A DNA stretch of 64,000 bases from Marichromatium bheemlicum. Lineage in GTDB: Bacteria; Pseudomonadota; Gammaproteobacteria; Chromatiales; Chromatiaceae. Positions 46,796-54,950 of the stretch are shown here, piece after piece; the stretch's first letter is position 1; the number at the start of each line of letters is the position of its first letter. The stretch lies in contig NZ_JAAXKX010000005.1 in NCBI RefSeq assembly GCF_012276755.1, positions 1-64,000 of the forward strand. Reading direction: 5' to 3'. Made by a program: the position numbers and the translations under genes. A model generated the notes under the pieces. That model ran no database searches, was not told the origin of the DNA, and worked only from the letters and a program-made list of their open reading frames with translations.

Positions 46796-47020
46796 TCAGA
46801 GTCGGGAGGAGCCGACGATCTCGTGGGCGAGGTCGACGACGCGGTTGGCCATCGTCATGTAGGCGTCGCGATAATTGGCTAGCAGTCCTTCCTTGGCACC
46901 CCAGTAGTCCTTGCCTGAGACACCGTGTTCGTGTTCGTAGTCGATGAACTGCTGCTGCATCTCTGCCATCTTCTCGATCAGCGCTTGCTTCTCTGCTTTC
47001 AGCGCGGCGATGTCACTCAT
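46796..47020 (-). CDS. Small coiled-coil-like protein of unknown function
   Basis: 74 residues from the ATG at 47020. Almost wholly helical: MSDIAALKAEKQALIEKMAE and QQQFIDYEHEHGVSGKDYWG, followed by a second helix ending in ANRVVDLAHEIVGSSRL. The sequence is acidic and amphipathic, so a helical hairpin is likely. It runs divergently from trmL with a 187-bp AT-enriched gap. No family was recognised; its codon use resembles neighbours. Confidence 0.65.
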   Translation of the reverse strand: MSDIAALKAEKQALIEKMAEMQQQFIDYEHEHGVSGKDYWGAKEGLLANYRDAYMTMANRVVDLAHEIVGSSRL

Positions 47021-47207
47021 GGACCTGTCCCCCACTATGGCGTGAGCCGTCTCCGACGGCGAATTTAGCAAATGCCGAAATCTTAATATATCATGCCCCG
47101 CGCCCTTGGACGTGGCACGAAACCCCGCGATGTCGCGTGGATATGCGCCCGTCCATGAAGGGTTTTCCGCGTCGCTCCACCCCCTCCTGCAACGAGTCCC
47201 GCCCGCA

Positions 47208-47678
47208 ATGTTCGATATCATCCTCTATGAGCCCGAGATCCCGCCCAACACCGGTAATGCGATTCGACTGAGTGCCAATGCCGGCGCCCGGCTGCACCTG
47301 ATCGAACCGCTGGGCTTCACCCTGGAGGACAGCAAGCTGCGCCGCGCCGGGCTCGATTATCACGAGTGGGCCGAGGTGCGCGTACACGCGACGCTGGAGG
47401 CCTGTCTCGAACAGCTCGCCCCGCGCCGGCTGTTCGCCCTCACCAGTCATGGTCAGGTGCCCTATACCGAGCCCGACTACCAGCCGGGCGACGCGCTGCT
47501 CTTCGGCCCGGAGACCCGGGGGCTACCGCGCGCGCGCATCGAGGCGCTGCCCGAGTCGCAGCGGCTCTACATCCCGATGCGACCGGGCAATCGCAGTCTC
47601 AATCTCTCCAACGCGGTTGCGGTGGTGGTGTTCGAGGCCTGGCGCCAGCAGGGGTTCGCCGGCGCCGCACCACGCTGA
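47208..47678 (+). CDS. trmL: tRNA (cytidine(34)-2'-O)-methyltransferase TrmL
   Basis: 156 residues from the ATG at 47208; E. coli TrmL has 157. SPOUT-family motifs: ILYEPEIPPNTGNAIRLSAN, LLFGPETRGLPRARIEALP and IPMRPGNRSLNLSNAVAVVVFEA, which form the trefoil-knot SAM site. It methylates the wobble ribose of leucine tRNAs. Confidence 0.95.
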   Translation: MFDIILYEPEIPPNTGNAIRLSANAGARLHLIEPLGFTLEDSKLRRAGLDYHEWAEVRVHATLEACLEQLAPRRLFALTSHGQVPYTEPDYQPGDALLFGPETRGLPRARIEALPESQRLYIPMRPGNRSLNLSNAVAVVVFEAWRQQGFAGAAPR

Positions 47679-47719
47679 GGCAGGCCCCCGGAGCGCGCAT
47701 GCGGTCCGGGGGGAGAGGG

Positions 47720-48730
47720 TCAGTGGAACTCGGGCTTGGGCTCGCGCTCGAGCAAGGCCTGGGTCGCCTGTGCCGGCGAGACCCCGGCGTGGAGTACCAG
47801 ATAGACCTGTTCGCTGATCGGCATGTCGATGCCGAGGCGCTGGGCCAGGCCGTGGATCGCCTTGGCGGTGAGCACGCCCTCGACCTCCTGGCCGATGCGC
47901 GTCCGCGCCGCCTCGATGCTCTCGCCTGCGGCTAGCGCCAGTCCCATGCGCCGGTTGCGTGATTGGTCGTCGGTGCAGGTGAGCACCAGATCGCCCATCC
48001 CCGCCAGCCCCATGAAGGTCTCGGGGCGCCCGCCGAGCGCCTGGCCGAGCCGGATCAACTCGGCCAGTCCGCGGGTGATCAGCGCCGCGCGGGTGTTGGC
48101 GCCGAAGCCGAGTCCGTCGGCGATGCCGGTGGCGATCGCCAGCACGTTCTTCGCCGCGCCGCAGATCTCGACCCCGACCATGTCGCTGCTGGTATAGGCG
48201 CGAAAGCGCCCGCCGTGGAGCAGACCGGCGACGTGCTGGGCGAAGGGCTCGCGCTCGGCGGCGACGGTGACCGCCGTCGGCAGGCCGTCGCCGACCTCTC
48301 GTGCGAAGCTCGGTCCCGAGACCACCGCCAGGGGACGCTCGCCGAGCAGCTCCTGCGCGACCTGATGGAGCAACAGGTTGCTACCTGGGTCCAGCCCCTT
48401 GGTCGCCCAGGCGACACCGAAACCGGTGGGCAGGTGGGCGGCGAGCTGACCGGCGACGGTGCGGAAGGCGTGGCTCGGTACCACCACCAGGCAGTCGCTG
48501 GCATCGGCCAGGGCGTCGGTGAGTGAGGCGGTGGGGATCAGTCCCGTAGGCAGTGCTACGCCGGGGAGGAACTGACGGTTCTCGCGGTCGCGTTCCAGGG
48601 CCGCGATCTGTTCCGGCTCATGGCTCCAGAGCCGCACCTGGTGACCATTGGCCACCAGCTGCAGCGCCAGCGCCGTGCCCCAGGAGCCGGCGCCGATGAC
48701 CGCAATCCGGGCGCTGGCAGGGGCGTTCAA
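47720..48730 (-). CDS. gpsA: Glycerol-3-phosphate dehydrogenase [NAD(P)+]
   Basis: 336 residues. Rossmann motif IGAGSWGTALALQL, substrate region ATKGLDPGSN and catalytic lysine in VEICGAAKNVLAIATGIADGLGFG. It makes sn-glycerol 3-phosphate for phospholipids. The start appears to be TTG at 48730, overlapping the secB stop as TTGA; the secB-gpsA pair is also adjacent in E. coli. Confidence 0.95.
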   Translation of the reverse strand: MNAPASARIAVIGAGSWGTALALQLVANGHQVRLWSHEPEQIAALERDRENRQFLPGVALPTGLIPTASLTDALADASDCLVVVPSHAFRTVAGQLAAHLPTGFGVAWATKGLDPGSNLLLHQVAQELLGERPLAVVSGPSFAREVGDGLPTAVTVAAEREPFAQHVAGLLHGGRFRAYTSSDMVGVEICGAAKNVLAIATGIADGLGFGANTRAALITRGLAELIRLGQALGGRPETFMGLAGMGDLVLTCTDDQSRNRRMGLALAAGESIEAARTRIGQEVEGVLTAKAIHGLAQRLGIDMPISEQVYLVLHAGVSPAQATQALLEREPKPEFH

Positions 48731-49218
48731 TGCTGGACCGCCTCGGCCGGCTCGGTGCCGTCCTGCTGGGCCTCCTGTTGGGCGCGCTGCTGGTGCTGGG
48801 CGAAGAGCATGTCGAAGTTGACGTGCTGCAGCACCAGCTGCGGGAAGCTGCCCTTGACCACCAGGTCGGAGACCACCTCACGAGCGTAGGGGAAGAGCAG
48901 GCTGGGGCAGTAGGCGCCGAGCATCGGACCGAGCTCCTGCTCGGGGAAGCCGGCGATGTTGAAGATACCGGCCTGCTGCACCTCGACGATGAAGACGGTC
49001 TTGTCCTCGATCTTGACGGTGACCGTGACCTCGAGCACGACCTCGTAGAAGTGTTCACCGAGGTCGTTGATCTTGGTGTTGAGGTTGAGCTGGTGCTTCG
49101 GGGTGCCCTGGTTGCGGAAGATTTCGGGGGCGTTGGGGGACTCGAAGGAGACGTCCTTGACATAGACGCGCTGGACGGAGAAGTGACGCTCGGGGGGCTG
49201 CTGTTGATTGTCGGCCAT
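48727..49218 (-). CDS. secB: Protein-export chaperone SecB
   Basis: 163 residues (E. coli 155) from the ATG at 49218. Conserved pieces: FSVQRVYVKDVSFESPNAP, LNLNTKINDLGEHFYEVVLE and GAYCPSLLFPYAREVVSDLV. The C-terminus has extra glutamine/alanine residues (QHQQRAQQEAQQDGTE). SecB is a tetramer that holds precursors unfolded and delivers them to SecA. A glutaredoxin gene often lies between secB and yibN, but here the 146-bp gap is empty. Confidence 0.96.
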   Translation of the reverse strand: MADNQQQPPERHFSVQRVYVKDVSFESPNAPEIFRNQGTPKHQLNLNTKINDLGEHFYEVVLEVTVTVKIEDKTVFIVEVQQAGIFNIAGFPEQELGPMLGAYCPSLLFPYAREVVSDLVVKGSFPQLVLQHVNFDMLFAQHQQRAQQEAQQDGTEPAEAVQH

Positions 49219-49364
49219 GCCGCGTTTCCTGTGTCTGGTGGTGTGCCCGGCGCCGCTGTCGGCAGCGGGCAACGGGAGCGGATCGGGGCCAGCGCGGCTG
49301 CACTGGACTCGGGTGACGGCGCCCGCGCGGGTGCGGGCCGACCGGGCCCGCCGCGCGGCGGGGC

Positions 49365-49802
49365 TCAGCGCTTCTTCTTGTTGCCGCGGGCCAGCGGCAG
49401 GCTCGCCGCCTCCCAGGCCATGATGCCGCCGCGGAGGTTGTAGACCTCCTCGAAGCCGTCCTTGCGCAGCTGGGTGCAGGCCATCAGCGATTGCGAGCCG
49501 GAGCGGCAGTTGACGATGATCGGCTTGCCCTTGTGCTTGGCAATGCTGGCGAGCTGATTCTTGAAGCCGTTCATGGGGATATTGATGGCGTTGAGGATGT
49601 GGCCCTTGGCGAAATCGGCCGCGGGACGCACGTCGATCACCACCGCGTCTCGGCGGTTGATCATCTCGGTGGCGGCGAGCGGCTCGACGCTGCCCTTGCT
49701 GCCGACGATCAGGTTGTGGATGAGCAACCCGAGGATGACGACGAGCGCCAGGAACAGGAGCCAATGGTTGCCCACGAACTGGACGAGCTGGTCTAGCGAC
49801 AT
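49365..49802 (-). CDS. Membrane-anchored rhodanese-like protein (YibN type)
   Basis: 145 residues. An N-terminal transmembrane helix (WLLFLALVVILGLLIHNLIV) precedes a rhodanese domain with DVRPAADFAKGHILNAINIP and the active-site cysteine in VNCRSGSQSL. The six-residue loop CRSGSQ fits sulfur-transfer rather than phosphatase enzymes. The upstream neighbour on the same strand is an ArsR-type regulator with SqrR-like cysteines, which suggests a link to persulfide handling. Confidence 0.88.
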   Translation of the reverse strand: MSLDQLVQFVGNHWLLFLALVVILGLLIHNLIVGSKGSVEPLAATEMINRRDAVVIDVRPAADFAKGHILNAINIPMNGFKNQLASIAKHKGKPIIVNCRSGSQSLMACTQLRKDGFEEVYNLRGGIMAWEAASLPLARGNKKKR

Positions 49803-49958
49803 CGCGATGCAGTCTCACATGAATGTTGGCGCGCCGCTCGCGTGCTGTCCGCCGCGCCGACCTGGTCGGGGTGCGGCGGCGAGGTCGCGCGAACAGGCGC
49901 TGGTGCAAAGGGGCCCCGAGTATAAGGAGCCGTGGCGGCGGGCGTCACCCCATGGGGG

Positions 49959-50321
49959 TCAGCGCACGTGCTGGCAGAAGACCTCGCGCATCATCCCGAT
50001 CAGCTGCAGGGTGCGGCCGTCGCTGACACGATAGTAGACACGGTTGGCATCCTTGCGCGAGGCCAGGATACCCTTGTCGCGCAGGATCGCCAGGTGCTGG
50101 GAGATGTTGCTCTGCGAGGTGCCGACCTGATCGACGATCTCCTGCACGCTCACCTCCTGCTCGCCGAGTGTGCACAGGATCTTCAGCCGCAGCGGGTGCG
50201 ACATCGCCTTGAGTGAACGCGAAGCGCGTTCGATATCCGCATCGTCGGCGAACAGGTCGAGTGGCTCGGAGCCGGCGGCGTTGAGGATCGGGGAAGGAGA
50301 CTGGCTCAGCTTGCTCACCAT
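49959..50321 (-). CDS. ArsR/SmtB-family repressor, SqrR/BigR/YgaV-like
   Basis: 120 residues. Winged helix-turn-helix with MSHPLRLKILCTLGEQEVSV and recognition helix TSQSNISQHLAILRD. Two cysteines occur at the places used by the persulfide sensors SqrR/BigR: one in helix alpha2 (KILC) and one at the end of alpha5 (REVFCQHVR). The metal-binding ELCVCDL motif of ArsR is absent. It probably represses genes for sulfide or persulfide metabolism until the two cysteines form a polysulfide bridge. The start region at 50322-50375 is AT-rich and divergent to envC. The sensing role is inferred from the residues. Confidence 0.72.
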   Translation of the reverse strand: MVSKLSQSPSPILNAAGSEPLDLFADDADIERASRSLKAMSHPLRLKILCTLGEQEVSVQEIVDQVGTSQSNISQHLAILRDKGILASRKDANRVYYRVSDGRTLQLIGMMREVFCQHVR

Positions 50322-50475
50322 CGTGATCGTGTCTAATCAATGTTTCACCATAAGATGATAAACGCTTTGCCGGCCAAGCGCGACGCGGTAGGCTCGCGTG
50401 CCCGCCGCCGCTGATGGACGATGGGCGTGGGGTGGCGGTGCCACCGCTGATGTCGGCACCAAGGGGTCTGATCGA

Positions 50476-51888
50476 GTGTTGAATGCCGTGTCCTGCGTGC
50501 GCCATTCGTGCCTGTCGTGGCTGGGTCTGTGCTCGGTGCTGCTGTTCGCGCCCGCGGCCATGGCCGACCCCGACCCCGTGCTCGATGCCCGTCAGCGTGA
50601 TCTGGTCGAGATCGAGCGCGAGGTCGAGCGCCTTGGTGAGGCGTTGGCCGACCAGCAGCGCGATCGCCGCGAGCTGATCACCGCCCTCGAGCGTCACGAG
50701 CGCGAGATCGCCGAGCTCGTCCTTGCCGAGCGTGAACTCGCGCGCCAGCTGGCGCTGCAGCGTGAACGTGCGGCGGCGCTGGCCGAGCGCCGTGCCCAGG
50801 CCCGCGCCGGGCTCGATGCCGAACTCGGCGATCTCGCCGAGCTGGTGCGTACCGCCCACGTCGTCGGGCGTGCCGATCGGTTGCGACTGCTGCTCAATCA
50901 GGAGGACCCGGTGCGCGCCGGGCGGGTGCTGTCCTACTTCGCCTATCTCAATCGTGATCGGGTGCGACGTATCGAGGCGGTTCGCGGCGAGATCGCGCGC
51001 CTTGCCGCCCTCGCCACCGCCGCCGCTGAGCAGGCCGCGCGCCTGGCCGAACTCGTCGCCGCGCAGCGCGAGACCCGTGCCCAACTCGAGACCGTTCAGA
51101 CCGAGCGCGAGGCCGTCCTCGGCGCGCTGGAGACGGCGATCGCCGCGCGGCGTGACGATATCGCCGCGCGTCGCGCCGATGCCGAGGCGCTGCGCCGGCT
51201 CATCGAGCACCTGCGCCAACGCGCTGCCATCCAGGCCGAGCTTGAGATCCGTCGCGACCCCTTTGCCGCGCGCAAGGGCCGGCTGATCTGGCCGCTGCTC
51301 GAGGGACGGGTGCTGGCGCGCTTCGGCAGTCGCAAGGCCGACTCCGAACTGCGCTGGGACGGCGTGCTGCTCGCCGCCGAGGCCGGCGAGGAGGTGCGCG
51401 TGGTCTACGATGGGCGGGTGGTCTATGCCGACTGGCTGCGAGGCTTCGGGCTGCTGCTGGTGATCGAGCACGGTGATGGCTTCATGAGCCTCTATGGCCA
51501 CAACCAGGCCCTGACCAAGGAGGTCGGCGAGTGGGTGGGGGCCGGCGAGGTGGTCGCGCTCAGCGGCACCAGCGGTGGTCGCGCCCGTCCGGCGCTCTAC
51601 TTCGCCATCCGGCATGACGGCAAGCCGCAGGACCCGCTGCAATGGTGTCGGCGACCGGCAGGGCGCAGCGGCGCGCATCTGGCCACTCCGTCTGCGCCGC
51701 TGGCCGGGAACATGGCCGTGTCGGTGTCGTCCAAGCGGGCGATGGCGTCGTGCCCGGCGCGCGGCTGTCGCGAGCCGCTGTTGATGGGTGCGGAAACATG
51801 CGATCCTTACGCCATCAGGGATGTCCGCGGTGCGCCGGTCGGCCGCCGCGTCGCCGAATCCATCGCTCGAGAGATTCCCACCTCATGA
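50476..51888 (+). CDS. envC: EnvC-like murein hydrolase activator (coiled coil + M23) with unusual C-terminal tail
   Basis: 470 residues from the GTG at 50476. Signal peptide, then a long coiled coil rich in E, R and L (residues about 35-265), then a LytM/M23 domain (WPLLEGRVLARFGSRK to LYFAIRHDGKPQDPLQW). The LytM zinc-site residues are not all present, as expected for EnvC, which activates amidases rather than cutting itself. Family members normally end near the DPLxW motif. Here about 75 more residues follow with no sign of a domain, and the stop overlaps the ctpA start by 4 nt. Confidence 0.88.
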   Translation: MLNAVSCVRHSCLSWLGLCSVLLFAPAAMADPDPVLDARQRDLVEIEREVERLGEALADQQRDRRELITALERHEREIAELVLAERELARQLALQRERAAALAERRAQARAGLDAELGDLAELVRTAHVVGRADRLRLLLNQEDPVRAGRVLSYFAYLNRDRVRRIEAVRGEIARLAALATAAAEQAARLAELVAAQRETRAQLETVQTEREAVLGALETAIAARRDDIAARRADAEALRRLIEHLRQRAAIQAELEIRRDPFAARKGRLIWPLLEGRVLARFGSRKADSELRWDGVLLAAEAGEEVRVVYDGRVVYADWLRGFGLLLVIEHGDGFMSLYGHNQALTKEVGEWVGAGEVVALSGTSGGRARPALYFAIRHDGKPQDPLQWCRRPAGRSGAHLATPSAPLAGNMAVSVSSKRAMASCPARGCREPLLMGAETCDPYAIRDVRGAPVGRRVAESIAREIPTS

Positions 51889-53240
51889 TGATCATGTCTC
51901 GCCCGCTCGCCCTGACCCTGGGGCTGTTGCTCGTCGCCGTTTCCAGCCCGTCCGTCGCCGTGCCGCCCGCTGCCGTCACCGATGTTGCCGGGGCCGAGGA
52001 GGGCGAGGCGCTACCGCTTGACGAGCTGCGCACCTTCGCCGAGGTCTTCGGTCGCATCAAGAGCGACTATGTCGAATCGGTCGCCGATGGCGAGCTGCTC
52101 GAGAGCGCCATCCGCGGCATGCTCGCCGGGCTCGATCCGCACTCGGCCTATCTCGATGCCGAGGAGTATCGCGACCTGCGGGTCGGCACCAGCGGTGAGT
52201 TCGGCGGCCTCGGCATCGAGGTCGGTATGGAGGACGGCTTCGTCAAGGTGATCGCGCCGATCGACGACACCCCGGCACAGCGCGCCGGGTTGCGTGCCGG
52301 CGACCTGATCGTGCGCATCGATCACAAGCCGGTGAAGGGGATGACCCTCAACGATGCCGTCGAGCTGATGCGCGGTGAGCCCGGCACCGAGATCGAGCTG
52401 ACGCTGATGCGCGAGGGTGAGGAGGCGCCGCTGGAGCTGACCCTGGAGCGCGCCATCATCCAGGTCGAGAGCGTCAGGAGCCGGGTGCTCGAGCCTGGTT
52501 ACGGCTATGTCCGTATCGCTCACTTCCAGTCGCGCACCGCCGAGGACATGATCGCGGCGATCGAGACACTGAAGGCGGCCGAGACCCCGCTCGCGGGGCT
52601 GGTGCTCGACCTGCGCAACAACCCCGGCGGGGTGCTCAACAGCGCTGTCGGGGTGAGCGACGCCTTTCTCACCGGTGGGCTGATCGTCTATACCCAGGGG
52701 CGCGACCCGAGCAGCCGGCTCGACTTCAACGCCGGTCCCGACGACGTCCTCGAGGGCGCGCCCCTGGTGGTGCTGGTCAACGGGGGCAGTGCCTCGGCCT
52801 CGGAGATCGTCGCCGGGGCGCTGCAGGATCAGCGCCGTGCCATCGTCATGGGTGCCCAGACCTTCGGCAAGGGCTCGGTGCAGACCATCGTCCCGGTCGA
52901 CGACGAGACCGCGCTCAAGCTCACCACGGCACGCTACTACACCCCCTCGGGGCGCTCGATCCAGGCCCAGGGGATCAGCCCCGACATCCTGCTCGAACGC
53001 GGCGAGTTCCGCCCCCTCGCCGGTGCCTCGGTGGCGCCGCTCAAGGAGGCCGACCTGGTGCGCCACCTCGATGACCAGGGGGACGGTGACGCGGTGCCCG
53101 TCGAGGAGGAGGCCGACGTCGAGGGCGAGGCGCTCGAGGAGCAGGTCGTGCCGCTGCGCGCCCGCGACGACTACCAGCTGCTCGAGGCGCTCAACGTGCT
53201 CAAGGGGGTCAACATCCTCCGACGGACACACCCCGACTGA
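51885..53240 (+). CDS. ctpA: Carboxy-terminal processing protease (S41), CtpA/Prc-like
   Basis: 451 residues from the first of three close ATG codons (51885, 51888, 51894). A signal peptide (RPLALTLGLLLVAVSSPSVA) precedes an N-terminal helical part (YVESVADGELLESAIRGMLAGLD PHSAYL region). A PDZ domain follows (GLGIEVGMEDGFVKVIAPI), then the S41 core with the Ser nucleophile in NGGSASASEIVAG and the general-base Lys in TFGKGSVQT. This periplasmic protease trims C-termini of secreted proteins and often targets peptidoglycan hydrolases. The envC-ctpA pair recurs across proteobacteria. Confidence 0.95.
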   Translation: MMIMSRPLALTLGLLLVAVSSPSVAVPPAAVTDVAGAEEGEALPLDELRTFAEVFGRIKSDYVESVADGELLESAIRGMLAGLDPHSAYLDAEEYRDLRVGTSGEFGGLGIEVGMEDGFVKVIAPIDDTPAQRAGLRAGDLIVRIDHKPVKGMTLNDAVELMRGEPGTEIELTLMREGEEAPLELTLERAIIQVESVRSRVLEPGYGYVRIAHFQSRTAEDMIAAIETLKAAETPLAGLVLDLRNNPGGVLNSAVGVSDAFLTGGLIVYTQGRDPSSRLDFNAGPDDVLEGAPLVVLVNGGSASASEIVAGALQDQRRAIVMGAQTFGKGSVQTIVPVDDETALKLTTARYYTPSGRSIQAQGISPDILLERGEFRPLAGASVAPLKEADLVRHLDDQGDGDAVPVEEEADVEGEALEEQVVPLRARDDYQLLEALNVLKGVNILRRTHPD

Positions 53241-53292
53241 GTGTGTTTACGTCCCTATCGTTCCACCCACTACAGCCCACAGGAGTCAAGCC

Positions 53293-53847
53293 ATGCCCAG
53301 GGTACTCGTCCCGCTCGCCGAAGGCCTCGAGGAGCTCGAGGCGGTGACCATCATCGATCTGCTGCGCCGCGGTGAGGTCGAGGTGGTGACGGCCGCACTC
53401 GGCGCCCGCGAGGTCACCGCCAGCCACGGTACCGTGCTGGTGGCCGACACCACCCTCGATGCGGTTGCCGATGAGTCGTTCGACATGGTGGTGCTGCCCG
53501 GTGGCCTGCCCGGCGCCGATCATCTCGACCAGGACCCACGGGTACGCGCCCTGCTCGAGCGTCACCACGCCGCCGGCGCCTATACCGCCGCGATCTGCGC
53601 CGCGCCCAAGGCGCTGGCCAGCCTCGGGTTGCTCGACGAGCGGCGTGCCACCCACTATCCGGGCGCGCTCAATGCCGCCGACTTCCCCCGTGCCGAGCTG
53701 GTCGACGCCCCGGTGGTGATCGACGGCACCGTGGTCACCGGCCGTGGCCCCGGAACCGCGATGGACTTCGCCCTGGAACTGCTCGAGCTGCTGCAGGGCA
53801 GCGAGCGGCGCACCCAGGTCGAGACCGGGCTGGCGCGCGCCGGCTAA
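53293..53847 (+). CDS. DJ-1/PfpI-family protein (YajL-like)
   Basis: 184 residues from the ATG at 53293 (AGGAG upstream). DJ-1 hallmarks: MPRVLVPLAEGLEELEAVTI with the conserved Glu, VLPGGLPGADHL, and the nucleophile elbow AAICAAPKALASLGL with the reactive cysteine. Proposed roles in the family include oxidative-stress chaperone and deglycase activities, which are debated. It lies 52 nt after ctpA. Confidence 0.9.
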   Translation: MPRVLVPLAEGLEELEAVTIIDLLRRGEVEVVTAALGAREVTASHGTVLVADTTLDAVADESFDMVVLPGGLPGADHLDQDPRVRALLERHHAAGAYTAAICAAPKALASLGLLDERRATHYPGALNAADFPRAELVDAPVVIDGTVVTGRGPGTAMDFALELLELLQGSERRTQVETGLARAG

Positions 53848-53903
53848 ACCCCCGACCCTAACCGCGCCCGGCGCGCCGGGCGCCGATCCCGAACGACCCC
53901 GTG

Positions 53904-54950
53904 ATGATCCCACAGACCTCGATCCTCGCCGCGGCGGTGCTCGTCGCCCCGCTCCTCAGCGCGCTCGCCACGCGCTGGCTGTCTGCGCGCGCCGGTACCC
54001 GGTTCGGCGCGCTCGACGTCCCCAACGCCCGCTCGCTGCACAGCGCGCCGGTGCCCCGTACCGGCGGCCTGGCGGTGCTGCTGGGGCTGGCGTTGCCGCT
54101 GCTCGCGCTCGCCGTGCTGGGGCAGGTGCCGGGCACGCTCGGCTGGATCGCGCTGGCGCTGGTGCCGGTGGCGGTGGTCGCCTTCGTCGACGACCTCGGC
54201 GAGGTCGCGCCGCGCTGGCGGCTGCTCGCCCAGGTGCTCGGCGCGCTGGTGCTGATCGCCGCCGGGCTGCGCTGGGGCGTGGTCGAGCTGCCCGGGGTGG
54301 CGTGGGCGCTGCCGCTGGTCGCGAGCCTGCCGCTGACCCTGCTGGCGGTGGTGTGGATGACCAATCTCTACAACTTCATGGACGGCATGGACGGGCTGGC
54401 GGCGAGCATGACCCTGTTCGGCTTCGGCGCCCTGGCGCTGCTCGGCTGGAACGGCGGCGAGCCGGGCTATGCCGCCGTCGCCGGTTGCGTGGCCGGCGCC
54501 GGCGCCGGTTTCCTCAGCGGCAACTTCCCGCCGGCGCGGATCTTCCTCGGTGACGTCGGCTCGGCCTCGCTGGGGCTGCTGGCGGCGGCCCTGGCGCTGT
54601 GGGGGGCACAGCTCGGGCTGTTCCCGCTGTGGGTGGCGCTGCTCGCCTTCTCGCCCTTCGTGGTCGATGCCACCTGGACCCTGCTCGCACGGCTCGCGCG
54701 CGGCGAGCGGGTGTGGCAGGCGCATCGCTCGCACCACTACCAGCGCCTGGTGCTCGCCGGCTGGTCGCACCGCCGCACCCTGCTGCGCGCCCAGCTGCTG
54801 ATGGCCGCCGCCAGCGCCTGCGCGGTCGCCGCGCCGGGGCTGGTGGCGCGCGATCAGTGGCTGGTGATCGGTGCCTGGTGCGCGATCTATCTGCTGGTGC
54901 ACCTCAAGGTCGGGCTGGTCGAGCGCGCCGCTGCGGGGGCGCGCGCATGA
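53904..54950 (+). CDS. Undecaprenyl-phosphate sugar-1-phosphate transferase, WbpL/WecA family
   Basis: 348 residues with about ten transmembrane helices. Family motifs: DVPNARSLHSAPVPRTGGLA, VAFVDDLGEV (Asp pair), NLYNFMDGMDGLA (N-x2-N-x2-DG), FPPARIFLGDVGS and HRSHHYQ (the HxxHH-type loop). It starts O-antigen or similar glycan synthesis by moving a HexNAc-1-P to the lipid carrier. Start at ATG 53904; a GTG three bases earlier is possible. Overlaps the next gene by 4 nt (ATGA). Confidence 0.9.
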   Translation: MIPQTSILAAAVLVAPLLSALATRWLSARAGTRFGALDVPNARSLHSAPVPRTGGLAVLLGLALPLLALAVLGQVPGTLGWIALALVPVAVVAFVDDLGEVAPRWRLLAQVLGALVLIAAGLRWGVVELPGVAWALPLVASLPLTLLAVVWMTNLYNFMDGMDGLAASMTLFGFGALALLGWNGGEPGYAAVAGCVAGAGAGFLSGNFPPARIFLGDVGSASLGLLAAALALWGAQLGLFPLWVALLAFSPFVVDATWTLLARLARGERVWQAHRSHHYQRLVLAGWSHRRTLLRAQLLMAAASACAVAAPGLVARDQWLVIGAWCAIYLLVHLKVGLVERAAAGARA

